NCBI GenBank assembly: GCA_041389885.1
Contig: JAWKRB010000009.1
Span: forward strand, 62,001-126,000
Direction: 5' to 3'
Length of the DNA stretch: 64,000 nucleotides
DNA from: JAWKRB01 sp041389885
Lineage (GTDB): Bacteria > Myxococcota_A > Polyangia > Polyangiales > Ga0077539
Within the stretch, counting starts at the first letter, position 1. Every line of letters starts with the position of its first letter. The notes below the pieces were generated by a model that searched no databases, was not told where the DNA came from, and saw nothing but the letters and a program-made list of their open reading frames with translations. Positions 1 to 7,564 of this stretch are shown here, piece by piece. Both the position numbers and the translations under genes were made by a program.

Positions 1-483
1 GCCGAGATCGCCGACGACGGGATGTTCGTGACCCTGGTCTACCTGAGCATCGACCTGCGCACGAACACGATGCGCTTCGCCAACGCCGGGCACACGATCC
101 CGCTGCTGCAGCGCGGCGAGCAGCTCCTGTCGCTGGAGTTCGACCGCGCGCGGTCGATGCCGGTGGGCGTGCTGCCGGAGATCCAGTGCGACGAGGTCGA
201 GGTGCCGCTGCTCCCCGGCGACGTGCTGATGCTCTACACCGACGGGATCATCGAGGCGCGCTCGATGAAGGGCGAGTTCTACGGGCAGGATCGTCTCGAC
301 GCCGCGGTGGCCTCGGCGCCCCGCACCGCGCGCGGCGCCCTCGACGCCGTGCTCCGCGACGTCGACGGCTTCGTCGAGGCGGCGCCGCAGGCCGATGACC
401 AGACCGTGGTCTCGATGCACCTCTCGAAGAGCGGCGCGATGCGCATGGACACGCTCCTCCCGATCCCGAACCGGCCGCGCTGA
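1..483 (+). CDS. SpoIIE/RsbU-type PP2C serine phosphatase, C-terminal part (5' end outside window)
   Basis: The frame is open from base 1, so only the last 160 residues are present. It shows the conserved pieces of the SpoIIE (PPM) phosphatase fold: 'ANAGH' about residue 27, 'LYTDGIIEA' about residue 78 and 'ADDQTVV' about residue 130; the Asp residues in the last two bind the metal pair. Such domains dephosphorylate anti-sigma-factor antagonists or similar phosphoproteins, usually under control of an N-terminal sensor or receiver domain, which here lies upstream and cannot be seen. The gene ends 13 bases from the convergent vWA gene. The family call is firm; target and input are unknown. Confidence 0.88.
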   Translation, partial: AEIADDGMFVTLVYLSIDLRTNTMRFANAGHTIPLLQRGEQLLSLEFDRARSMPVGVLPEIQCDEVEVPLLPGDVLMLYTDGIIEARSMKGEFYGQDRLDAAVASAPRTARGALDAVLRDVDGFVEAAPQADDQTVVSMHLSKSGAMRMDTLLPIPNRPR

Positions 484-496
484 GCGCGCTCGCGGG

Positions 497-1891
497 TCAG
501 TAGCCCATGTCGTGCATGCCGGCGGCGTTCATCTCCAGCGCCGCGCCGCGCCGCGCCGCCGGGGCCGCCGAGGGCGAGCGCAGCACGCGCTGCGCGCTGG
601 AGCGGTTGCGGCTCACCGCCGCGCTCTGGGAGCGCAGGGCGCGCAGGGCGCTCTCGTCGCGCACGCTCGCCTGGGCCCGCTGGAGCTGCTCCTGCGCGTG
701 CGCCAGGGCCGCGTCGGCGCGGGCGACCTCGCCCTCGTTCATGAGCTGCGCGGCGCGGAGCTGGCTCTGCGCGACGTCCCAGCGGGTGACCATCGCCGCG
801 ACGCGCTCGTTGACGACCGGCGTCGCGCCGCGCGCGGCGGTCTCGACGCGGATGGCGAGACCGTTGGAGCTCCGGGGCGCGCCGCGGCGTGAGGGGTCTT
901 CGTAGCGCAGGCGCGCGCTGCCCAGCGTGTGGCTGCCGCCGGCGCCGAGGGGCGCGCGCACGCGAAACAGCACCTCGCGGTGCTGCGCGCCGTAGAGGCT
1001 GCCGAGGGGGACCTCGTAGCGCGACCCCTGCCGACGGGCGTGGGCGACGCCCACGGGCTCGAGGACCACGCCGTCTTCGGGCGAGAACTCGAGCACCGCG
1101 TTGGTCGCCACGGTCTGGCCCAGCAGGCTCAGCTCGTCGTGCAGGATCACCGCCATCTGCTGCGGCTGCTCGAGGTGGAGCCGCCCCGCGGTGCGCGCGG
1201 CGATCGCTCCGAGGGTGCCCTCGTCGTAGTCGAGGCCGACGCCGATGGCGCTGACCTGCGAGCCGTTCTCGGTGACGCGCGCGGCGAGGTCGGAGAGCTC
1301 GCCCGCGGAGGACGGGCCGATGTTCGCCCTCCCGTCCGAGATCAGCACCACGCGGCGCACGGGGTGGGTCGAGGGCGCGGCGGCGAGGGCGTCCTGCGCC
1401 GCGGTCAGGCCGCCGTAGAGGTTGGTGCCGCCCGCGGCGTAGATCCCGTTCACCTGCTGCAGCAGGCGGGCCCGCGAGTTTGCGTCGACGACCGTCGGCG
1501 CCGCCAGGGCTCGCACGCCGTCGGAGAACGCGAAGACCGACACGATGTCGCCGTCGGACAGCCCGTCGATGAACGACGCCGCGGCGAGGCGGGCGTGGGT
1601 GATCTTGTCTCCGCTCATCGACCCCGAGGTGTCGATCAGCAGCGCCACGTCGAGGGGCGCGCGGGTCACGGCGGCGCCGCGGGGCGTGTCGATCCAGAGC
1701 CCGATGTAGGTCTCGCCGTCGTCGCCGACCACCAGTCGCGTGTGCATCGCCGAGCCGTGGAGCCACTCGCTCGACGCGGCGCGGTCGCCCTGCACCACGT
1801 GGTTCGCGACGGTCATGCGCTGCCCGGCCGCGCCGCTGGCGCAGGCGCAGAGGGAGATTCCTACGAGGAGAGAGGCGAATCGACGGGACAT
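497..1891 (-). CDS. Secreted von Willebrand factor A domain protein
   Basis: A 464-residue protein with an N-terminal signal sequence ending near a Cys pair (LCAC), so it is either secreted or a lipoprotein. The vWA domain covers roughly residues 75-250 and has a complete metal-ion-dependent adhesion site: 'DTSGSMS' at about 88, the threonine in 'GGTNLYGG' and 'ISDG' further on. A beta-rich region follows, then an Ala/Arg-rich helical tail (about 370-464) that looks like coiled coil. vWA proteins of this type mediate protein-protein contact in the periplasm or at the surface. Unlike the two large VIT-vWA proteins at 9.8-18 kb, this one keeps the full metal site. Substrate unknown. Confidence 0.85.
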   Translation of the reverse strand: MSRRFASLLVGISLCACASGAAGQRMTVANHVVQGDRAASSEWLHGSAMHTRLVVGDDGETYIGLWIDTPRGAAVTRAPLDVALLIDTSGSMSGDKITHARLAAASFIDGLSDGDIVSVFAFSDGVRALAAPTVVDANSRARLLQQVNGIYAAGGTNLYGGLTAAQDALAAAPSTHPVRRVVLISDGRANIGPSSAGELSDLAARVTENGSQVSAIGVGLDYDEGTLGAIAARTAGRLHLEQPQQMAVILHDELSLLGQTVATNAVLEFSPEDGVVLEPVGVAHARRQGSRYEVPLGSLYGAQHREVLFRVRAPLGAGGSHTLGSARLRYEDPSRRGAPRSSNGLAIRVETAARGATPVVNERVAAMVTRWDVAQSQLRAAQLMNEGEVARADAALAHAQEQLQRAQASVRDESALRALRSQSAAVSRNRSSAQRVLRSPSAAPAARRGAALEMNAAGMHDMGY

Positions 1892-1995
1892 ACGGCACCT
1901 CCGGCGCCGCGTCGGTGGGCGTGTGCGTCAGCCCGGTGGAGGGACGCGGCGTTCGGCTGCAGACGCGCGTGCCTCGCGACGGGTCTAGGAAAAGT

Positions 1996-2910
1996 TCACA
2001 GGCAGCTGATCACGCTGCGCCACCGCCACTGGCTCGACCCGCAGGCCCGGTCGGTGGGCGCGCTGGAGGTGCCCGTGTGGCAGGAGTCGCTGTCGCTGCA
2101 CCAGCCGCAGTTGCTCCGCACGGTGCACGTCGCGCAGTTGCCGCTGGAGTTGCAGGGGTCTGCCGAGTTCGCGCAGCGCGAGCGCGTGCCCGACCACCTC
2201 GCGCAGACGCGCCCCATGGCGGGGCCGGTGGGCGTGCCCGACATGCAGGTGTTGTCGCTCGCGCACCACCCGCAGCCCGCGCGGCCGGTGCAGGCGCCGC
2301 AGTCGGTGAGCGTCGCGCAGGGGTCTGCGCCGACGTTGCAGGACGCGACCTCGCCCGCCCACATCCCGCCGCAGGTGCCCGTGGCGGGGCCGTTGCGCGC
2401 GGCGTTCGCGGTGACGCAGCGGCTCGTGGCGCCGCACCAGCCGCAGCCCGAGCGGGCGAGGCAGCCGCCGCAGCCCGAGAGCGAGTCGCAGGTGTCGGTG
2501 GGGTTGAGGCAGGTGACGGACGAGAAGCTCCACCCCGTGACGCAGCGACCGTCGGTGGGGCCAGAGGCGTCGCCGGGGACGCAGATGCTCGTGCCCCCGC
2601 ACCAGCCGCAGCCGCCGAAGGCGGTGCATCCCCCGCAGGTGGTCGCGCGGGCGCAGGGGCTCACCACGCCCTGATCGGTGGGCGTCGACGCGTCGGCGGC
2701 GACCGCGGCGTCGGTCGCGTCGTCCGCAGCGGCGTCGGCGGCGTCGGCGCTCGCGGTGTCGTCGACCTGCGACACGATGTCAAAGCTCAGCGTCGAGTCG
2801 AGGGTCGCGGCGTCATCGACGCCGGCCTCGTCTTCAAACTCGGCGCCCACCGCGCAGGATGACGCGAGGAGCGTGAGCAGCATGAGCGTCAGCGCGCGCA
2901 TCGGGTCCAT
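1996..2910 (-). CDS. Putative lipoprotein with four cysteine-rich PSI-like repeats
   Basis: 304 residues. A signal sequence ends in 'LLASSC', a plausible lipobox. An Asp/Ala-rich linker (about 25-85) of the kind seen in many exported lipoproteins of this window follows. Then come four tandem modules of about 50 residues, each carrying Cys spacings such as C-x5-C-x2-C and a 'CGWC' core (for example 'GGCGWCGGTSICV'). This resembles the plexin-semaphorin-integrin (PSI) module, a small disulfide-bonded adhesion domain; the match is by motif only. The alternative start is Met4 (position 2901). A role in surface contact is inference. Confidence 0.75.
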   Translation of the reverse strand: MDPMRALTLMLLTLLASSCAVGAEFEDEAGVDDAATLDSTLSFDIVSQVDDTASADAADAAADDATDAAVAADASTPTDQGVVSPCARATTCGGCTAFGGCGWCGGTSICVPGDASGPTDGRCVTGWSFSSVTCLNPTDTCDSLSGCGGCLARSGCGWCGATSRCVTANAARNGPATGTCGGMWAGEVASCNVGADPCATLTDCGACTGRAGCGWCASDNTCMSGTPTGPAMGRVCARWSGTRSRCANSADPCNSSGNCATCTVRSNCGWCSDSDSCHTGTSSAPTDRACGSSQWRWRSVISCL

Positions 2911-2961
2911 CGTATGCCACGGCGCCGCGGCGCGCGGAAGTCGCAGGCCGCCGCGGCGCGT

Positions 2962-3222
2962 TCAGCCGCCGGAGGCGCGCCGTCGTCGCGCCCGGCGCTC
3001 GAGGAAGGCCCGAGCGGGCGCCGCGCCGATCGCGAGGCCGAGCTCGCGCTCCAGCGACGCCAGGGCGTCGAGCAGCGCCAGGGGCTCGGCGCCGTGCAAG
3101 CGCCGCCGCGCCTCGTGCACCGCCGCGAGGAACTGAAAGGCCGTCGCCGCGTCGAGGTGCACGGTCACCCCCGACGCGACCCGCACCGAGGCGCTCCACT
3201 CCGGGCGACGTGGTCCGTCCAT
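2962..3222 (-). CDS. Small hypothetical protein, 86 aa
   Basis: Start chosen at the ATG at 3222; the frame stays open much further upstream, but that part lies over the FGE-type lipoprotein gene on the other strand and has no protein-like composition. The product begins MDGPRRPEWSASV, has a beta-like first third ('VRVASGVTVHLD') and two amphipathic helices, and ends in a strongly basic tail (RRARRRR). No known domain recognised. It is divergent from the lipoprotein gene starting at 3328, with about 105 bases of shared upstream DNA. Confidence 0.5.
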   Translation of the reverse strand: MDGPRRPEWSASVRVASGVTVHLDAATAFQFLAAVHEARRRLHGAEPLALLDALASLERELGLAIGAAPARAFLERRARRRRASGG

Positions 3223-3327
3223 TCTGGCTGAAATAGCCTCGCGAGGTATACCGCGCAAGTGTTCAGCACCGCCGCGAGGCCGCGTTGCTGCGCGTCGCTC
3301 GCTCGGGCATACACAGTGGCGAACTCG

Positions 3328-4299
3328 ATGACCCGCACCTCGGCCCCCACGGCGATGCTGACCCTCGCGCTCGCCCTGGCGGGCTGTGGCGCGGTCGGCG
3401 AGATCGGCGACGACGACGCGTCCGCGGACATCGCGCCTGGCGACGACGGCGCCTCGCAGGATGTGGCGGACGTCGTATTGCGGGACGCCGTCACGCGCGA
3501 CGCGGCGGACGACGTCGTGCTGGATGGCTCGACGCAGGACGCGGCGGACGACGTCGTGCTGGATGGCTCGACTCAGGACGCGGTGGACGTCGCCTCGCGA
3601 GACGTCGTCGCGCGAGACGCGGCGGAGGTCGCTCCGACAGACGCAGCGCGGGGGGGATGTCCGGGGGAGATGGTGTTGGTGGAGGGGCGCGTGTGCGTCG
3701 ACCGCTGGGAGGGTGCGCTCGAGCGCGTCGAGATGGACGGGGGCGTGAGCGCCTGGTCGCCGTACGAGAACCCCGGCACGCGGGAGGTGCGCGCCGTGTC
3801 CCGGGCGGGGCAGGTGCCGCAGGGATACATCACCGGCGAGCAGGCGCAGCGGGCTTGCGTCAACGCGGGCAAGCGCCTGTGTGCCATGAGCGAGTGGCTG
3901 AGCGCGTGCCGCGGCCCCCAGTCCCTGGTCTACCCCTACGGGAACAGCTACGTACGTCGTCGGTGCAACGAGGCGCGAACGCCCCACCCCGTGGTGCAGT
4001 TCTACGGCACCTCGACCGGCGTCTTCACCTTCAACAACATGAACAACCCCGGCATCAACATGCAGCCTGACACCGTCGCCCCCACCGGGAGCTTCTCGGG
4101 CTGCGAGTCGCCGTGGGGCGCCTTCGACATGGTCGGCAACCTCCACGAGTGGATCGCCGACCCCGCCGGGACCTTCAAGGGCGGCTTCTACGTCGACGCC
4201 GAGATCAATGGCCGGGGGTGCCTCTACACCACCACCGCGCACGCGTTCTCGTACCGCGATTACTCCACGGGCTTTCGCTGCTGCGCAGACCCCCGATGA
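3328..4299 (+). CDS. FGE-sulfatase (SUMF1-like) domain lipoprotein
   Basis: Start chosen at ATG 3328 because it puts a signal peptide with lipobox ('ALALAGC') at the N terminus; an in-frame ATG at 3259 would bury it. A long Asp/Val-rich linker (about 25-110) contains a duplicated 13-residue unit. The folded part (about 110-323) has features of the formylglycine-generating-enzyme-like fold: 'DMVGNLHEW' near the C-terminal third and the terminal 'GFRCC'. Most bacterial secreted members are not sulfatase activators but structural or ligand-binding versions; no claim of enzyme activity is made. The stop overlaps the next gene's start (ATGA at 4296), so the two are translationally coupled. Confidence 0.82.
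   Translation: MTRTSAPTAMLTLALALAGCGAVGEIGDDDASADIAPGDDGASQDVADVVLRDAVTRDAADDVVLDGSTQDAADDVVLDGSTQDAVDVASRDVVARDAAEVAPTDAARGGCPGEMVLVEGRVCVDRWEGALERVEMDGGVSAWSPYENPGTREVRAVSRAGQVPQGYITGEQAQRACVNAGKRLCAMSEWLSACRGPQSLVYPYGNSYVRRRCNEARTPHPVVQFYGTSTGVFTFNNMNNPGINMQPDTVAPTGSFSGCESPWGAFDMVGNLHEWIADPAGTFKGGFYVDAEINGRGCLYTTTAHAFSYRDYSTGFRCCADPR
3499..3576 (+). repeat. 39-bp tandem duplication, two near-perfect copies
   Basis: Copies at 3499-3537 and 3538-3576 encode DAADDVVLDGSTQ twice, differing only in a third-codon base near the end. They sit in the Asp-rich linker of the lipoprotein. The identity at DNA level suggests a recent in-frame duplication. Confidence 0.85.
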
Positions 4300-5912
4300 G
4301 CGAGGAGGGCGGCGCGAGGCGCGCGGGGCCCGCCCGCCTCGCCGGGGCGCTGGCCCTCTCGCTGCTGGGCTGCTCCGTCGCCGAGCCCGCCGCGCCGCCC
4401 GCGCCGCGCCGCGCCGCGCCCCCCCCGGACGTCCCCCCCGCGTGCGCGCCCGCCCCCCGCTGCCCGGCGCTGGCGCCCCCTGACGACACGCCCCTCGGGT
4501 CGATCGCGCAGTACCGCCGCGTGCGAGACATCCTCGCGGGCGAGGACGACCGCATCGACCTCGCCGAGGTCTCGCTCAACCTCTCGCAGCTGCTCGACGA
4601 GGACCTCGATATCGCCCCTGACCTCGCGACCCTCGACCGCCTCGCGGACGAGGCGCGACGGGCCACGCCCCGAGGCTGCCGCGGGCGCTGCGCGCTGCGT
4701 GCGCTGGTGCGGAGGTTCTTGGGGCGCTGGAGGTTTCGTCCGGTCACAGACCCCAACGGGCTCTACATCGATCCCCGCTACGACCTGCTGCACGACGTGC
4801 TCGCGAGCCGCGAGGGGTACTGCGAGGGGCTCTCGGTGGCCTTTCTCGCGGTGGCGCAGCGCCTGGGCCTGCCCGTGCGCGGCGTGCTCGCGCGGCAGCA
4901 CCTCTTCGTTCGCTACGAGGGGACCGACGGCGTGGTCGACGTCGACCTCACCCAGCGGGGTGACCCGCCCGAGCCTGACGAGAACCCGCCGCGGTGTCAG
5001 CCGCGCGCGGGCGTGTACGGCCGCTCGCTCACCCGGCGCGAGATGGCCGCGCAGGTGGTCAGCGTCGTCGGGATCCTCGACAACATCGCCGCGCGAGGGG
5101 CGTGGATCGACGCGGCGGTCGCCCTCGCGCCCAACGACGCGGACCTGCGAAACAACCGCGGCGCCGAGCGCGAGGCCCGCTACGACTTCGACGGCGCCGC
5201 GTCGGACTACCGCGCGGCGGTCGCCATCGACCCCTGCGTGTCGTTCTACCGGGTCAACCACGCGGGGGCGCTGCGCCGCGCGGGGCGGCTCGACGAGGCC
5301 GCGCAGGCGCTCGCGGCGATCGAGCGGGACGCCGAGGGAGGCGCGCTGGAGAGCGATCCGCTGTACACCTCCCTCGCGCGCGGTGACCTCGCCGTGGCCC
5401 GAGGCGACGACGCGCTCGCCGAGCGCGAGTACCTCCGCGCCGTCGCGAGCTCGGACGGCGCGCCGGTCGCGCACGAGGCGCTGGGACGTCTCCGCCTGCT
5501 GCGGGGGGAGTACGTCGGCGCGGCGGAGTCGCTCCTCGCGGCGCTGGAGCGCGAGCCCGGCGTGCGCACCCGCGTGGCCCTCGCCGAGGCGCTGATCCGC
5601 GGCGGAGACCCCAACGGGCGCGTCGAGCTCGCCCGGGCGGAGCGCGACGGCGCCGACGCCGAGGAGATCTCGTGGCTCCGCGCGCTGCTCGCGGCGGCCG
5701 CGGGGCGCCGCGACGAGGCGAGGGAGCGCGCGCTGCGGTGCCTCGACCGCATGGGGCCGCAGTGCCTCGAGGCCGCGGTGCTCGTGGGCGACGGCGTCGA
5801 CGACGCGGCGTGCGCGAACCGCTGGTACGCGCTGGCCTCGACGTGCCCGCTCCCGCCGCGGGACCGGGAGCGCGGGAGGGTCGAGGCGCTGGCCCGCGCG
5901 CGTCGGCGGTAG
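4296..5912 (+). CDS. Lipoprotein with SirB1/transglutaminase-like domain and TPR repeats
   Basis: About 538 residues from the ATG at 4296, which overlaps the stop of the FGE-type gene. The signal peptide ends 'LSLLGC', a good lipobox, followed by a Pro-rich linker. Residues about 155-245 resemble the SirB1/transglutaminase-like fold: 'SREGYCEGLSVAFLAVAQRLG', with a Cys at the usual catalytic place, 'RQHLFVRYE' with the His, and 'DVDLTQ' with a candidate Asp. The rest is helical repeats of the TPR type ('LRNNRGAEREARYDFDGAA'). Export of a transglutaminase-like fold on a lipoprotein suggests a scaffold or cross-linking role at the envelope; the activity is unproven. Confidence 0.78.
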   Translation: MSEEGGARRAGPARLAGALALSLLGCSVAEPAAPPAPRRAAPPPDVPPACAPAPRCPALAPPDDTPLGSIAQYRRVRDILAGEDDRIDLAEVSLNLSQLLDEDLDIAPDLATLDRLADEARRATPRGCRGRCALRALVRRFLGRWRFRPVTDPNGLYIDPRYDLLHDVLASREGYCEGLSVAFLAVAQRLGLPVRGVLARQHLFVRYEGTDGVVDVDLTQRGDPPEPDENPPRCQPRAGVYGRSLTRREMAAQVVSVVGILDNIAARGAWIDAAVALAPNDADLRNNRGAEREARYDFDGAASDYRAAVAIDPCVSFYRVNHAGALRRAGRLDEAAQALAAIERDAEGGALESDPLYTSLARGDLAVARGDDALAEREYLRAVASSDGAPVAHEALGRLRLLRGEYVGAAESLLAALEREPGVRTRVALAEALIRGGDPNGRVELARAERDGADAEEISWLRALLAAAAGRRDEARERALRCLDRMGPQCLEAAVLVGDGVDDAACANRWYALASTCPLPPRDRERGRVEALARARRR

Positions 5913-5985
5913 GGTCGACAAGGGGGAGGGGTTCTGGTCTGCTCCGCCGCCCGCATCGTTCGCGGGGAAAGGGACAAGTACGGTC

Positions 5986-7515
5986 ATGGGACTCCTCGAT
6001 TCGATGTTCGGCGGGGGCACGAACCTCTCGCTCGCGCTGGACCGCCCGCAGGGCTCACCCGGGGGGGTCGTGGGCGGCAACGTGCTCCTCGTCGGGGGCA
6101 AGAAGCCCCTCAAGCTCACCACGCTGCGGGTGCACCTGCTCTATGTGTGCGTCGAGTCGCAGGACGAGGGCTTTCCCAAGATCGACACGCGGGTGATCGG
6201 CGAGCAGGTGGTGGCGGCGGGCATCGACCTGGCGCCGGGCGGGCAGTATCCGTTCTCGTTTCGCCTCACGATCCCGGGCGACACGTACCCCTCCGCGCAC
6301 AACACCAGCTACCGGGTGCAGGCCGTCGCTGACATCCCCGGCGTGAAGGACCCGAGCGCGGAGCAGGACCTCAAGGTCGTTCCCGCCGAGGCCAACGCGC
6401 ATTTCGCGCTGCCGCTGCAGGAGGTGATCGCGCGCTTTCCGGGCCTGCAGGCGCACGACGAGGAGACGCTCTGCAACGCGCTCCAGCAGCTCTTTCTCGA
6501 GTGCTACTCGAACGGCGGGCAGTACATGGAGGCCGAGCCCATGCTCGCGCACTACATGCAGCACCCCTCGCTCCGGGTGAAGCGCAGCGCGCTGCAGGCG
6601 TGGGCCAACCTCGTCGACAACCGCGTGCAGCCGCAGCACCTGCAGTCGCTCTACGGCATCGCGAACACCCCGGGGCTCGACCCTGAGACCTTCGACGAGG
6701 TGATCCGCTCGGCGTGCAAGTTCGCCGAGGAGGGCGCGCTGCCGATGGTGCAGCAGCTGGTGACGAACCCCAGCCCGCACGTGCGAAAGGTCACGGCGGA
6801 GAGCCTGCGCTATCACGCCGCGTCGCGCTTTCCCGGCAAGCGCGAGCTGCTGATGCAGCTCATCGGCGACGCCGACGCGGGCGTGCGCGCCGCGGCCGTG
6901 ATGGCCATGGCCGACTTTCGCGAGGACCCGCAGATCATGTACGGCGTCGCGAACCACATGGACCGCGACCAGGACCCGAACGTTCAAGCCGCGTGCGTCG
7001 GCACGCTCTCGCTCGGGCACCACCACGGCTTCGGCGACCTCGTGCTCTCGGTGTACGAGAAGCACGTGAGCAACCCCAGCGCGAAGGTGCGCGAGGCCAT
7101 CGCCGAGAGCCTGCACTGGCAGCCCGAGGCCGCGGTGCAGCGGGTCTGGGGCATCGCCCAGCGGCTCTGCCAGGACGAGCTCCCCTCGGTGCGTCGCTCG
7201 ATGGCGTTTCAGTTCATCAACATGGAGCGCTTTCCGCAGCTGCTCCCGCTGGCGCAGCACCTCGCCGAGACCGACCCCAACGAGGACGTGCGCGCCGACG
7301 CGATTCGGGGGATGTCGCGCATGGCGCCGCCGGCGCAGTACCTCGCGTACCTCAACCACAAGCTCTCGCAGAACCCCAGCAAAGACACCCTGTGGTCGAT
7401 CATCTCGGCCCTGCGCGACCACAACAAGGACCGCAACGCCCAGGCCCTGCTGACCCGCATCGGTCAGCACCCCGACCCCGACCTCGCGAGCGCCGCCCGC
7501 GACGCGATGAGCTGA
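5986..7515 (+). CDS. Spo0M/arrestin-like N-terminal domain fused to HEAT repeats
   Basis: 509 residues. The first ~130 residues ('MGLLDSMFGGGTNLSLALDR' ... 'YPFSFRLTIPGDTYP' ... 'SYRVQAVADIPG') match the SpoOM family, a beta-sandwich of arrestin type. From about residue 140 the protein is alpha-solenoid with repeats such as 'PSPHVRKVTAESLRYHA' and 'PSAKVREAIAESLHW', typical HEAT/Armadillo units. No signal peptide, so cytoplasmic. Bacillus Spo0M influences sporulation and cell division, but the mechanism is poorly known; here the solenoid could present the arrestin domain to partners. The domain combination is unusual. It stands alone, 73 bases after the TPR lipoprotein and 49 before the aldehyde dehydrogenase. 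Confidence 0.8.
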   Translation: MGLLDSMFGGGTNLSLALDRPQGSPGGVVGGNVLLVGGKKPLKLTTLRVHLLYVCVESQDEGFPKIDTRVIGEQVVAAGIDLAPGGQYPFSFRLTIPGDTYPSAHNTSYRVQAVADIPGVKDPSAEQDLKVVPAEANAHFALPLQEVIARFPGLQAHDEETLCNALQQLFLECYSNGGQYMEAEPMLAHYMQHPSLRVKRSALQAWANLVDNRVQPQHLQSLYGIANTPGLDPETFDEVIRSACKFAEEGALPMVQQLVTNPSPHVRKVTAESLRYHAASRFPGKRELLMQLIGDADAGVRAAAVMAMADFREDPQIMYGVANHMDRDQDPNVQAACVGTLSLGHHHGFGDLVLSVYEKHVSNPSAKVREAIAESLHWQPEAAVQRVWGIAQRLCQDELPSVRRSMAFQFINMERFPQLLPLAQHLAETDPNEDVRADAIRGMSRMAPPAQYLAYLNHKLSQNPSKDTLWSIISALRDHNKDRNAQALLTRIGQHPDPDLASAARDAMS

Positions 7516-7564
7516 GCTCGACGCCCTTCCTGACGGCCGCGGCGGGAGTGTACCGTCGCGCCCC

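Noticed and set aside
2962..4242. Long minus-strand open frame reaching to 4242
   Set aside because: Only its 3' end (2962-3222) looks like protein; the rest is a shadow of the FGE lipoprotein on the plus strand.
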